DNA of 64,000 nucleotides from contig JAVJSD010000080.1 in NCBI GenBank assembly GCA_040219575.1, forward strand, positions 1-64,000. The letters are read 5' to 3'. The position numbers were made by a program, and so were the translations under genes. This DNA comes from JAVJSD01 sp040219575. Lineage in GTDB: Bacteria; Planctomycetota; Planctomycetia; Pirellulales; Pirellulaceae. The notes under the pieces are model-generated. The model worked only from the letters and a program-made list of their open reading frames with translations, searched no databases and was not told the origin of the DNA. This document shows, piece by piece, positions 43,266 through 51,865 of the stretch (position 1 is the first letter of the stretch; every line of letters begins with the position of its first letter).

Positions 43266-43664
43266 ATGAGCGAACGCGACACCGCCATGCGCGCCGCGCG
43301 CGACGAGATCCTGCGTCGAGTCGGCGCGTGGCTCGGCTCGAAGGATTTCGTTCGTGTCGGCGCCGGGCACTTCACCCGGACCCGCGGCGACTTTGTGTGC
43401 CACGTCGGTTTCCAAAAGCTCACCAGCGGACGCGCCGTTCGCGTCATGTGCCACATCACGCGTGGCGACGATGCCGCCAACCCAATATCCGGGCCACGGA
43501 GCGACGCATACGAGCGGCCGAACTCTCCCAACAACAGGAAGTACCATTTCGGCTGGAGTACTCGCGAGACCGACATCGCCAGGTGCGTCGAAGCGTACTG
43601 CGGCTACCTTGATGAGGTGGTTCTCGCTTGGTTCAACCAGCAGACGACCAGGACGGAGGCATGA
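43266..43664 (+). CDS. DUF4304-like hypothetical protein
   Basis: 132 residues. GWSTRETD and FTRTRGDFVCHVGFQKL with an N-terminal helix and a C-terminal helix (RCVEAYCGYLDEVVLAWF) recall the DUF4304 fold, which is of unknown function and often linked to polymorphic-toxin immunity proteins. The match is from memory and loose. Base composition is a little lower in GC than that of its neighbours. It starts at ATG 43266. Confidence 0.7.
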   Translation: MSERDTAMRAARDEILRRVGAWLGSKDFVRVGAGHFTRTRGDFVCHVGFQKLTSGRAVRVMCHITRGDDAANPISGPRSDAYERPNSPNNRKYHFGWSTRETDIARCVEAYCGYLDEVVLAWFNQQTTRTEA

Positions 43665-43888
43665 CGACGGCGAACCGAAGCGGCGGTTCCCGCGGAACTA
43701 GAAAGTCAACGGTTCGCCGCTGCGACATCCTGGCAACGAGGAAGCACCATGGTCGCGCAGGAATTATTAGCAAGGGCAAACGGGACCCGTGATGGGCCAC
43801 GATATCTAAGCGGGGAAAGGGACGCCCCTCTTCAGAAATTATTGGCCCCGTGGGGCTGCTCGGCACCGTGGGCTGCTCGAAACGGTCT

Positions 43889-44064
43889 CCCGCGCCTCTG
43901 CGTCTTTGCGCCTCTGCGTTCCAACCTTTATGGGCGTCCGACGACGCTCCGCCGCGAGAACCAACTCGCGGACTGGCTCGCTGCCGGCGCTTGCCGAGGA
44001 GGGCGGCGATTGAAACAGCGGGAAACAGATTCAACGCAGAGGCGCAAAGACGCAAAGGCGCGGG
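43889..44064. repeat. rep-F pair in inverted orientation
   Basis: CGCGCCTCTGCGTCTTTGCG (43890 onward) and its inverted partner AACGCAGAGGCGCAAAGACG (44033 onward) enclose about 110 bases. Apart from this pair, 43665-44294 holds no gene that I can support. Confidence 0.8.
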
Positions 44065-44294
44065 AGAGTCGACATCAGCCGCTGCGCCCCAGTCGATCCA
44101 ACGAAGCCAGTGCGCAGAGCAGTAGCGCGGGTTAGGGCCAGCATCGCGACCGAGGGAGCGGCGATTGCCCCGCCGCTTGGAGGTTGGCCCCCTCGTCGGC
44201 CTTCTCCGTGGCTTTGTCCTCCGCGAGAGAGACCCCGTTGAGCAGGATCTCACGGAAGCGCGGCCGGTCCCCATGAAGGCGGGGAGAAAGAAAG

Positions 44295-44366
44295 AGGCGC
44301 CGCCCGGATTCGAACCGGGGATGGTGGATTTGCAATCCACTGCCTTAGCCACTTGGCTACGGCGCC
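44295..44366 (-). tRNA. tRNA-Cys (anticodon GCA)
   Basis: On the minus strand the acceptor GGCGCCG pairs with CGGCGCC, the D arm is GCC...GGC, the anticodon stem GTGGA/TCCAC holds the loop TTGCAAA with GCA at its centre, and the T arm is CCCGG-TTCGAAT-CCGGG. The discriminator base is T(U), as expected for tRNA-Cys. The 3' CCA is not encoded. Confidence 0.95.
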
Positions 44367-44672
44367 GCCATTGGTGGGCAACTTAGGAAATGCGACGAAT
44401 CGGGTCAAGAGGAATAGACAGGCAGGAGAACGTCGGAGGATAACCCCGGTTAGGCAGTTCCGGGCGATTGGCTCGCGGTTGAGTCCAGGCAATCTGGGTA
44501 AACCACGCGTTCGCCGCGGGTGGGAACCGTCGGTCCGTCGGGCTGCTTCGCGACTCGTCGTGCGCTGCATATTCCGCATCAGCGGAGCGGCATATCTTCC
44601 CCGGTCCGTCGATTCCGCACAAGACCGCTCACGGGCGTCGCGCGGCACGGTCTGGACGGGGGGAAACGCCGC
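44367..44672. other. Region upstream of tRNA-Cys without a recognised gene
   Basis: Short frames on both strands show no family pattern, Shine-Dalgarno or conserved composition. The promoter of the tRNA should lie at the left end on the minus strand. Confidence 0.4.
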
Positions 44673-44864
44673 ATGGCGCCGCGGCGGAAAAAACCGACCG
44701 ATCCCTCGCCGCCGCACCTCGTGCAAAACCCGCGCATGCGCGTCATGCCGCACCTCGGCCGCCGTGGTGAAGATTGCCGGGCCGACGGATCGATCACGTA
44801 TTGCAGTCTGTGCTTGTTGACCAAACAAGCGGCGCCGCAACGGATGCGGCGAGGCGGGACTTGA
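44673..44864 (+). CDS. Possible small basic protein with a Cys cluster
   Basis: 63 residues, rich in Arg, Lys and Pro, with CRADGSITYCSLC near the C-terminus that could bind a metal. GGGGGAAA precedes the ATG. It stands 44 bases ahead of the next gene. No homologous family is recognised, and the frame may be fortuitous. Confidence 0.35.
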   Translation: MAPRRKKPTDPSPPHLVQNPRMRVMPHLGRRGEDCRADGSITYCSLCLLTKQAAPQRMRRGGT

Positions 44865-44908
44865 GGAACTGAATCGTTTCTGCCTCCGGCGACGAAAGGA
44901 TGCCCCCC

Positions 44909-45256
44909 ATGTTGTTTTCCCAATTGATTCCTTCATTTCGGTCGGAGTCGCGGCTGCGCAACGCTTCCCGTGGAATCGCCGCCCGCATTCGTCACGATGT
45001 CTGGCAGCGAGTGGCCGAGCGGGCTCCCTCAATGGGCGCCAACGAAACGCGCGGCTACATCCGCGCCCGGGCGGCGTCGCTCGTGCAGCGCGAAGTCGAC
45101 CAACTTTACGAAGAAGACCGCACGCTGAAGACGCGCAGCCGGCCGCAGCTGATCGACCTGGCCAGCGAGGAGCTCGTGCGACAGATCATCGCCCACATCG
45201 CCGCCGCCCGCACGGCGACGATCCCCGCGACGGCGCCCCGGCGCCGGGCGGCATAA
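44909..45256 (+). CDS. Hypothetical helical protein
   Basis: 115 residues, mostly helical, with a basic Ala-rich C-terminus (TIPATAPRRRAA). It contains ETRGYIRARAASLVQREVDQL and SRPQLIDLASEELVRQIIAHI. The ATG at 44909 is preferred because GAAAGGA stands eight bases before it; another ATG at 44900 overlaps that Shine-Dalgarno sequence. It lies 110 bases upstream of the Hpt-like gene and may be co-transcribed with it. No function can be named. Confidence 0.7.
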   Translation: MLFSQLIPSFRSESRLRNASRGIAARIRHDVWQRVAERAPSMGANETRGYIRARAASLVQREVDQLYEEDRTLKTRSRPQLIDLASEELVRQIIAHIAAARTATIPATAPRRRAA

Positions 45257-45366
45257 CGACCCGCGCCTCACCGTGTGGCGCACCTGACGGAAGCCGCCGG
45301 CTTCCCACAACATGTTCCGCGGGCGTCGCCGGACGTCCGCCGCCAGACGCATGAAGGTGAATCGCC

Positions 45367-45708
45367 ATGCAAGACCACGAACGCCCCTCGATCGCGCAAT
45401 TGTCGGCCCGACTGGCCGCCAATAACGCGCGTGTCATCGACTTCCTCGAGAACCTCACCAGTCGCGTCGACACGCTTGTCGAAGCGGCGACGGCCGACGA
45501 CTGGCAGGAGGTGGAGCGGATCAGCGACCACGTCGCCCGGTCGAGCGCCGCGTACGGCTACGCGATGATCTCCGAGTCGGCACAACGGCTGTGCGAGGCC
45601 GTGCAGGCCGACGACATGACCATGATGAGGCGCCGGCTGGTCAAGCTGATCGGCGTGTGCGGCCGAGCGCGTCGGCCCGACGCCGCCGCCAGCCACGAGA
45701 GCGAATAG
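45367..45708 (+). CDS. Hpt-like small helical protein
   Basis: 113 residues. The segment ERISDHVARSSAAYGYAMIS and the following AQRLCEA match the shape of histidine phosphotransfer (Hpt) domains: His (H55), small residues, aromatic-Gly-aromatic, then a Leu-rich helix. Hpt domains pass phosphoryl groups in two-component relays. Here Ala-Arg replaces the usual Leu-Lys after the His, so phosphotransfer is uncertain. No histidine kinase or receiver is adjacent. It could also be an unrelated four-helix bundle. Confidence 0.65.
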   Translation: MQDHERPSIAQLSARLAANNARVIDFLENLTSRVDTLVEAATADDWQEVERISDHVARSSAAYGYAMISESAQRLCEAVQADDMTMMRRRLVKLIGVCGRARRPDAAASHESE

Positions 45709-45761
45709 CTGCATAGCGCCGCCTGGTCCGCCATCGAAGCACGACGCGCAAGCGAGTGAAT

Positions 45762-45798
45762 CGTGACGGGCCAGGGGCGGCCAGGGGGCCTATGCTAC
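45762..45798. repeat. rep-D half element at the GntR gene 3' end
   Basis: GTGACGGGCCAGGGGCGGCC leads to the terminal TATGCTAC. On the minus strand the terminal GTAG provides the TAG stop of the GntR gene. Confidence 0.65.
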
Positions 45799-46664
45799 TT
45801 GGTCGGCTCGCCGCTGAGTTGGTTGAACATATGGGCGACGTTGGTGCGTTGCCCACGAATGTGCCGCGACAATGCGTCTCGGGCCGACGACCAGTCGCGC
45901 GCCAGAATCGCCTTGAGAATCCGCCGATGCTCGGCGGCCCGACGGGCGACGATGCGATCGTTCATCACGGCGCGGTCGAACAGGGCTTGAAAGTAGACGC
46001 CGTTCTCGGCGAAGAACTCCAGCAGGTAGCGATTGTCGGCCAGCCGAATCCAGTACTGGTGCAACCGGTTGTCGAGACGGGGGCGGCCCTGGGCGTCGGG
46101 CGTGTTGGCGATGAGCAACTCGCGGAGGTGTTGCTCCTCGAAGCGGCGTCGGGCGAGCTCCAGCGCCCGCAGTTCAAGCGTCTCGCGAATCTCCAGGTAG
46201 TCGTGCATGTCCTGCTCGCGGTAGGGGCGCACGCGCCATCCGCAACGGGGCACATGCTCGAGCATGCGCTGTCCCGCCAGGCGGCTGAAGATCCTTCGCA
46301 CGACGGTTCGGCCGATTCCCAACTGCTCGGCGGTGGCTTCCTCGCGGAGATACGACTCGCGGCCGAGTAGGCTGAGGTGGATCACCTGCCTGGTGAGCAC
46401 CTCCTCGGGCGGCTCCGCGGTGGGCGAAGGCGCGGTTCTCCTGGCGGCCTGGCGACGCTTGCGGTTTCGGTTGACGACGAGGCGGCGATTGTCCTGCCGC
46501 ACGAGGTAGCGCCGCTCGACCAGCGCGTCGACCGCGGCGCGGACCGGCATCAGGCTGACGCCGTAGTAACCCGCGATGCCGCTCAGCGTGAGCGGATACG
46601 GCGGCGCCTCCCCCGCGACGATGTGCGTTTTCAGTTCGCTTTCGATCTGCTGGGCGATGGTCAT
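45795..46664 (-). CDS. GntR-family regulator with two winged-helix modules and an FCD-like domain
   Basis: 289 residues. The first winged helix (10-65) has LTLSGIAGYYGVSLMPVRAAVDAL, the GntR pattern. A basic linker follows, then a second helix-turn-helix (105-148) with ATAEQLGIGRTVVRRIFSRLAGQRML. The rest (150-289) is all-helical and FCD-like (MHDYLEIRETLELRALELA). FadR-type GntR proteins have a single DNA-binding domain, so the duplicated module is unusual. It diverges from a sugar isomerase-like gene and may regulate it. The stop codon lies in a rep-D element. Confidence 0.88.
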   Translation of the reverse strand: MTIAQQIESELKTHIVAGEAPPYPLTLSGIAGYYGVSLMPVRAAVDALVERRYLVRQDNRRLVVNRNRKRRQAARRTAPSPTAEPPEEVLTRQVIHLSLLGRESYLREEATAEQLGIGRTVVRRIFSRLAGQRMLEHVPRCGWRVRPYREQDMHDYLEIRETLELRALELARRRFEEQHLRELLIANTPDAQGRPRLDNRLHQYWIRLADNRYLLEFFAENGVYFQALFDRAVMNDRIVARRAAEHRRILKAILARDWSSARDALSRHIRGQRTNVAHMFNQLSGEPTK

Positions 46665-46829
46665 GGCAGTTAGGAGGGTCGCATGCGGCTGACGCGTCGT
46701 CAAGTTGATGGGCCACTGGAGGTGGCATGCGCCGTCGGCGATACGAGACCACCCGGGGGATTCGGCCCGAATTCGCTGGCCGGCGGTGCGCTGCGACGAT
46801 AAGCTCGTAGATCGGTGGAAGTCGTTCGT

Positions 46830-46931
46830 TTGACGGCAAGCCGCAGAAGCGACGGCGTACGCGCGACGCTCCATTCGCCGGACGCGTGGCATGAACGATC
46901 GCGCCGTCGCCTGCGGCTTGCCGTAAAACGA
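46830..46931. repeat. rep-E inverted repeat pair
   Basis: TTTGACGGCAAGCCGCAGAA and the inverted arm CGCCTGCGGCTTGCCGTAAA are about 50 bases apart. The pair lies between the GntR gene and the divergent isomerase-like gene. A further single arm is at 49131-49165, beside the Xer gene. Confidence 0.75.
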
Positions 46932-46981
46932 TTTTGGCGAAGCCGTTGGCTTTGAAGAGACTCACAACGCAGCAGGCAGTC

Positions 46982-48025
46982 ATGAGCAGCAACCAACCGC
47001 AAGAAGAATCGCCGCGCCTGGGTCGGCGTGAAATGCTCGCCTACACCGCCGCCTTCGGCAGCGCCTTTCTGGCCGCCAACGGCATGGCGCGCGCCGCGGA
47101 CGAATCGGCCGACGAGCAACCGCCCCGCCGACGCGCCAAGTTCCGCGCGCCCAAGCGGTACGCGATGAAGAAGTCGATCAACATGTGGGCCTTTCCCTAT
47201 CCCGAGCCGATGTCGCTGCGGGAGTGCTTCGAACTGGCCAAGGACGCCGGGTTCGACGGCGTGGAGATCAACTTCAACCTGGAGGGGGAATTCTCCGCCG
47301 AGTCGAAGCCGGCCGAGATCACCGCCATCGGCGACATGGCCCGCGAAATCGGCATCGAGATCAGCGGCGTCTGCTCGTTTTTGTTCTGGCCCTACGCCAT
47401 GACGCACAACGACGCCGAGCGACGCGAGAAGGGGGTGCAACTCGCGCTGCAGATGATCGAGGCCGCCCGGTTGCTGAAGACGCCCAACCTGCTGGTCGTG
47501 CCCGGCGCCGTCTACGCCCCCTGGATGCCCGAATACGAGCCGGTTCCCAACGACCTCTGCGAACAACGGGCCAAGGAGGCGGTGCGGCGGCTCGTCCCCG
47601 CGGCCGAGAAGGCGGGCGTCTCGATCAACATCGAGAACATCTTCGCCAATGGCTTCCTGTTCAGCCCGCAGGAGATGATCGCGTTCGTCGACGGCTTCAA
47701 GAGCAAGCACGTGAACATCCACTTCGACACGGGCAACATCATGTCGTACCAGTTCCCGGAGCACTGGGTGCCGATGCTGGGCAAGCGGATCCGCAACATC
47801 CACTTCAAGGAGTGGGACAAGCGGACGCACGAGTTCAACCTCAGCACGTTCCGCACCTTGCTCGACGGCACGACGAACTGGCCGGCGGTGATCGAGGAGC
47901 TCGACAAGGTCGGCTACGACGGCTATCTGACCTTCGAGTACTTCCACCCCTTCCAACACTATCCCGAGGCGCTGATCTACCAGTCGTCCGACGCGCTGGA
48001 CTGGATGCTCGGCCGCAAGGCGTAG
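46982..48025 (+). CDS. Exported sugar-phosphate isomerase/epimerase-like TIM-barrel protein
   Basis: 347 residues. An N-terminal twin-arginine signal (GRREMLAYTAAFGSAFLAANG) predicts export folded, probably with its metal. The xylose-isomerase-like TIM barrel has NMWAFPYPEPMSLRECFELAKDAGFDGVEINF, IENIFANGFLFSP, HFDTGNIMSYQFPEHW and FEYFHPF, with metal ligands expected at the Glu, Asp, His and Glu of these strands. The reaction is not known; hydroxypyruvate isomerase and sugar epimerases share this fold. It diverges from the GntR regulator. Confidence 0.88.
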   Translation: MSSNQPQEESPRLGRREMLAYTAAFGSAFLAANGMARAADESADEQPPRRRAKFRAPKRYAMKKSINMWAFPYPEPMSLRECFELAKDAGFDGVEINFNLEGEFSAESKPAEITAIGDMAREIGIEISGVCSFLFWPYAMTHNDAERREKGVQLALQMIEAARLLKTPNLLVVPGAVYAPWMPEYEPVPNDLCEQRAKEAVRRLVPAAEKAGVSINIENIFANGFLFSPQEMIAFVDGFKSKHVNIHFDTGNIMSYQFPEHWVPMLGKRIRNIHFKEWDKRTHEFNLSTFRTLLDGTTNWPAVIEELDKVGYDGYLTFEYFHPFQHYPEALIYQSSDALDWMLGRKA

Positions 48026-48074
48026 TCTGAAGGCGTAGTCTGTACGTGAATCGGTCGAGGTTGCAAATTGGTCC

Positions 48075-48138
48075 GTAGCGGAAGTCGCCAGACTTCCGAG
48101 ATCGAGCGGTCTCTCGGAAGTCTGGCGACTTCCGCTAC
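48075..48138. repeat. rep-A double-hairpin element
   Basis: GTAGCGGAAGTCGCCAGACT and the perfect inverted arm AGTCTGGCGACTTCCGCTAC are separated by 24 bases, between convergent genes. Confidence 0.85.
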
Positions 48139-48155
48139 ACGATGGACCAAGTCTG

Positions 48156-49097
48156 TCAGGCCCGGGGGTGAAACTGCTTGTGCACTTTCTTCAGCCGCGT
48201 GCGGTCGACGTGCGTGTAGATTTGCGTGGTGGCGATGCTGGCGTGGCCGAGCATCTCCTGCACCTGCCGCAGGTCGGCGCCGCCGGCCAACAGATGCGTG
48301 GCGAAGCTGTGACGCAGCGTGTGGGGGCCGATCGAACTCGGCGCTCCCGCGCGGGCGGCGTACTTCTTCACGATCTCCCAGATGGCTTCGCGGCGAAGGC
48401 GGCGTCCGCGGCGCGAGAGGATCAGCCACTCCGGCGGTCGCGGCGCCGAGCCGGCCAGGGCCGGACGCTCCGTCTCCAGGTACGTGCGAACCGCGTCGAT
48501 CGCCGCCCCGCCCAAGGGCGCGATGCGCTGCTTGTTCCCCTTGCCGTGGCACTTGCAGAAGCCGTCGTCGAGATGCACGTCGGCCGTGCGCAGGTGAGAA
48601 ACTTCCGAGGCCCGGCAGCCGGTGGCGTACAGCAATTCCAGCAGCGCCCGATCGCGGCGCGGGTAGGTGTCGTAGGCCTTGGGGGCTTCGAGGAACTGCT
48701 CGACGAGTTGCGGCGAGAGCACCTCGGGCACGCGCTCCCACAGTTTCTGGCTGCCGAGCAGTTCCGCCAGGTTCTCCTGCAGCACGCCTTCCAGTTGCAG
48801 ATAGCGGAAGAACATACGGACGGCCACAATGGCCCGGGCCACGCTCGCCGGGGCGAGTTTCTGATCGCCGAGCCAGCCGACGAAATCGGAGAGGTCGCGG
48901 ATGGTGAGCGTCGCCGCGCCGCGGCCTCCCCGCCAATGGTCGAACCGCCGCAGGTCGCGCTGGTAGGCGGCGACGGTGTTTTCCGACAGATGGCACTCGG
49001 TGCGCAGGTAGTCCAAGAACGACGCCGTCCAGCGCTCGGGCGTCGTCTCCCGGCGCGGGCGAAGTTTCGGCTTGACGAGTTTCTTCTTGGGACCCAT
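48156..49097 (-). CDS. Tyrosine recombinase of the XerC/XerD type
   Basis: Resolves chromosome dimers, or acts as a site-specific integrase, at dif-like sites. 313 residues, the size of XerD. The N-terminal SAM-like domain (TPERWTASFLDYLRTECHLSENT) is followed by the catalytic domain with R162 in ATGCRASEV, K186 in HGKGNKQR, H259 and R262 in PHTLRHSFATHLL, H285 in MLGHASIATTQIYTH, and Tyr294. All six catalytic residues are present. No neighbouring integration boundary or cargo is visible, so a housekeeping role is likely. ATG at 49097 is preferred to an upstream TTG. Whether it is XerC or XerD cannot be decided here. Confidence 0.92.
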   Translation of the reverse strand: MGPKKKLVKPKLRPRRETTPERWTASFLDYLRTECHLSENTVAAYQRDLRRFDHWRGGRGAATLTIRDLSDFVGWLGDQKLAPASVARAIVAVRMFFRYLQLEGVLQENLAELLGSQKLWERVPEVLSPQLVEQFLEAPKAYDTYPRRDRALLELLYATGCRASEVSHLRTADVHLDDGFCKCHGKGNKQRIAPLGGAAIDAVRTYLETERPALAGSAPRPPEWLILSRRGRRLRREAIWEIVKKYAARAGAPSSIGPHTLRHSFATHLLAGGADLRQVQEMLGHASIATTQIYTHVDRTRLKKVHKQFHPRA

Positions 49098-49279
49098 GAG
49101 TACTCGCTGGAAACGTTCCGACAACGATCCGCCGTCGCCTGCGGCTTGCCGTCAAACGCCGTTAAACGATTGGGGGTGGCTTGTCCTTGCCCACCCTAAC
49201 TCCTTTCGGCTGCTCCGCTATAATCCATCCAGTCGGTTGAGAGGGATTCGGATCGCATCGATGGCCGAGGCAAACGCTG

Positions 49280-50281
49280 ATGAATGTGCTGGTTACCGGG
49301 GGAGCGGGTTACGTCGGCTCGCATGCCGTCGCCATTTTGCGTGCGGCGGGCCACGACGCCTGGGTGATCGACAACCTGTCGCGGGGGCACAAGTCGGCGG
49401 TTCCGGCCGATCGCTTTGTGGAGGGCGACCTGGCCGACCGGCCGTTGCTGAAGCGGTTGCTGCGGGAACACAGGATTGACGCAGTGATGCACTTCGCCGC
49501 TCACAGCCAGGTGGGCGAGTCGATGGTCAATCCGGCGATCTACTACGAGAACAACATCACCAACTCCATCTCGCTGCTGGAGGCGATGCGCGACTGCCGC
49601 GTCTGGCGGATCGTGTTTTCCAGCTCGGCGGCGGTCTACGGCCAGCCGGAAACGATGCCGATCGTCGAAGACACGCTCAAGCAGCCGATCAATCCTTACG
49701 GCTTTTCGAAACTGGCTGTCGAACAGGCCCTCGACGATTACGCGCGGGCGTACGGATTCGGCTTCGCGGCGCTGCGGTACTTCAATGCGGCGGGGGCGGC
49801 GGCGGACGGCGCGCTCGGCGAAGACCACGCCGTGGAGTCGCACTTGATTCCGCTGATCCTGGAGGTGGCGCTCGGCCAGCGGGAGTCGATCAAGATCTTC
49901 GGCAACGACTATCCCACGCCCGACGGCACCTGCGTTCGCGACTATATCCATGTCGACGACCTGGGGCGGGCCCACCTGGCGGCGCTGGAACGGCTCGAGC
50001 GGGGAAAGGGGATGAAGATGAATCTGGGCGTCGGTCACGGATTCAGCGTGCGCGAGGTGGTCGAGGCCTGTCGCCGCGAGACGGGCCATCCCATTCCCAC
50101 CCAGTCGGCGCCGCGCCGCGAGGGCGATCCGCCGGTGTTGGTCGCCGATCCGTCCCGCGCTCGGGAGTTGCTCAGCTGGCGTCCGCAGTTCGCCGACATC
50201 GGCGCCATCGTGGCGACCGCCTGGCGCTGGCACCGCGAACACCCCGACGGCTACGAGTCGACAAAACTCGCCGCCGAGTGA
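49280..50281 (+). CDS. galE: UDP-glucose 4-epimerase
   Basis: Interconverts UDP-glucose and UDP-galactose using bound NAD. 333 residues. NVLVTGGAGYVGSHAV is the Rossmann NAD loop, Y140 and K144 in NPYGFSKLA form the catalytic pair with Ser in VFSSSAAVYG, and RYFNAAGAAADGALGEDH and CVRDYIHVDDLGRAH are signatures of the GalE family. It is cytoplasmic. It diverges from xerD by about 180 bases. A rep-D element follows. Confidence 0.94.
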   Translation: MNVLVTGGAGYVGSHAVAILRAAGHDAWVIDNLSRGHKSAVPADRFVEGDLADRPLLKRLLREHRIDAVMHFAAHSQVGESMVNPAIYYENNITNSISLLEAMRDCRVWRIVFSSSAAVYGQPETMPIVEDTLKQPINPYGFSKLAVEQALDDYARAYGFGFAALRYFNAAGAAADGALGEDHAVESHLIPLILEVALGQRESIKIFGNDYPTPDGTCVRDYIHVDDLGRAHLAALERLERGKGMKMNLGVGHGFSVREVVEACRRETGHPIPTQSAPRREGDPPVLVADPSRARELLSWRPQFADIGAIVATAWRWHREHPDGYESTKLAAE

Positions 50282-50284
50282 CAA

Positions 50285-50385
50285 GTAGCATGGGCCCCTG
50301 GCGCCCCTGGCCCGTGACGGGAGCGGGGAACAACGTCGGCTGTGACGTGGCGGCGCGGAATCACGGCCGAGGGCGGCCATGCTAC
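50285..50385. repeat. rep-D element
   Basis: GTAGCATGGGCCCCTGGCGC at the start and GGGCGGCCATGCTAC at the end. It follows galE immediately. Confidence 0.7.
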
Positions 50386-50575
50386 GGCTAACTCTCGCCG
50401 CAGCATTGAGTTGCGAAAGATGCCCGCGGCGGATTTTGATTGACACCGGAACAAAATCCGGATAACCTATCGACATTCGCCGATATGTTCCCCAGGGAGC
50501 ACCCACCGCGGCGATCCCGCCTTGGTCCGCCGTCCCGCTTGCCCCTTCCTTGTTCGCCTTGTCAGGAGAGTCGCT

Positions 50576-51865
50576 ATGGAGTGCCGCTACGCCTGTGGTA
50601 CGCAGGAACATTCCGTCCACCGTCGTTCGTTCCTGGGTGGGATGTTGGGGGGCTTCGGCGCCGCGGCCCTCACAGGGGCGACGCTCGGCAACCAGGCCCT
50701 GGCCGGTCAGTTGCAGTCGCAGCAGAAGCGAATCCTGGTGTTCTTTCTGGCGGGAGGCGTAAGCCAATTGGAGACCTGGGATCCCAAGCCCGGCACCGAC
50801 ACCGGCGGCCCCTTCCGCGCGATTCCCACCGCCGTCCCCGGCACCCACATCAGCGAGCTGCTGCCCTACTCCGCCCAGCAGATGCAGCGGCTCTCGCTGG
50901 TCCGCAGCATCAACACCCGCGAGAACAGCCACAGCAAGGGACGCTACGCCATGGAGCACGGGCGGAAGGAGGAGGCGGCCAGCAAGTACCCGCACCTCGG
51001 GTCGCTTTCGGCCCGCGTGCTGACTCCCGAAGCGAGCCCGCTGCCGGGGTACATCCAGATTACGCCGAAAGGGAAAGGCGCCGGGAAAGACGACGCCGCC
51101 TACCTGGGCGTGAAATACAACAGCATGGTGCTGGCCGACGGCGCTCCGCCCGCCGACATCGCCCGCCCGGCCGACCTGGCCCTGGAGGCGGATGAGCGGC
51201 GCAATGCGTTTCGCCGCGCGGCGAGTGAGCGATTCCTCAGCCGCCGCCGTACGGCCGCCACCGAGGCCTACACGTACTCTTACGATCAGGCCGCCCGACT
51301 GATGGCCCGGCAGGAAGTGTTCGACGTCACCAAGGAGCCGGCCAAGGACCAGGATCGTTACGGCGGGCACGACTTCGGGCGGCATTGTTTGCTGGCGCGA
51401 CGGTTGCTGGAGCACGACGTCAGCTACGTGCAGGTGACGCACACCAACTACGATACGCACCACGAGAACTTCGACTTCCACATCGAGCAGTTGGGCGAGT
51501 TCGATCGTCCCTTCGCGACGCTGATCGGCGACTTGGACGAACGCGGCCTGCTCGACAGCACGCTGGTGGTGGTGATGTCGGAGTTCGGCCGCACGCCGAA
51601 GATCAACTCGCGCTACGGCCGCGATCACTGGGGGACCGCCTGGAGCGTGGCTCTCAGCGGCGCGGGCATTCAGCGCGGCGCGGTGATCGGCAAGACGAAC
51701 GAAAACGGCACCAAGGTGGCCGATCGGGAGGTCGATCACGGCAACCTGTTCCACACTTACCTGCAGGCGGTGGGCGTCGATTCGACCGCCTCGATCGACG
51801 TCGACGGCCGCGAGATGCCGCTGGCCGATCCCTCTTCCGCCCCGATCGGAGAACTGCTGGCATGA
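50576..51865 (+). CDS. DUF1501-family exported protein (sulfatase-like fold)
   Basis: 429 residues. A Tat-like signal is formed by HRRSFLGGMLGGFGAAALTG. DUF1501 proteins have an alkaline phosphatase/sulfatase-like fold; ILVFFLAGGVSQLETWDPKPGTDTGG and VVMSEFGRTPKINSRYGRDHWGTAWSVAL with DHGNLFHTYLQAVGVD are the family signatures. They are very common in planctomycetes, usually next to DUF1549/DUF1553 cytochrome-like genes, which are missing here. AGGAGAG stands before the ATG. The stop overlaps the WD40 gene start (ATGA), so the two are coupled. Confidence 0.92.
   Translation: MECRYACGTQEHSVHRRSFLGGMLGGFGAAALTGATLGNQALAGQLQSQQKRILVFFLAGGVSQLETWDPKPGTDTGGPFRAIPTAVPGTHISELLPYSAQQMQRLSLVRSINTRENSHSKGRYAMEHGRKEEAASKYPHLGSLSARVLTPEASPLPGYIQITPKGKGAGKDDAAYLGVKYNSMVLADGAPPADIARPADLALEADERRNAFRRAASERFLSRRRTAATEAYTYSYDQAARLMARQEVFDVTKEPAKDQDRYGGHDFGRHCLLARRLLEHDVSYVQVTHTNYDTHHENFDFHIEQLGEFDRPFATLIGDLDERGLLDSTLVVVMSEFGRTPKINSRYGRDHWGTAWSVALSGAGIQRGAVIGKTNENGTKVADREVDHGNLFHTYLQAVGVDSTASIDVDGREMPLADPSSAPIGELLA

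Noticed and set aside
43661..43795. A 44-codon frame starting ATGA at the stop of the DUF4304-like gene
   Set aside because: The overlap looks suggestive, but the Shine-Dalgarno spacing is poor, the composition is unlike a folded protein and nothing is recognised.
48156..49097. Integrase of a mobile island
   Set aside because: The protein has XerC/D size and motifs; there is no attachment-site duplication, tRNA target or cargo region next to it.
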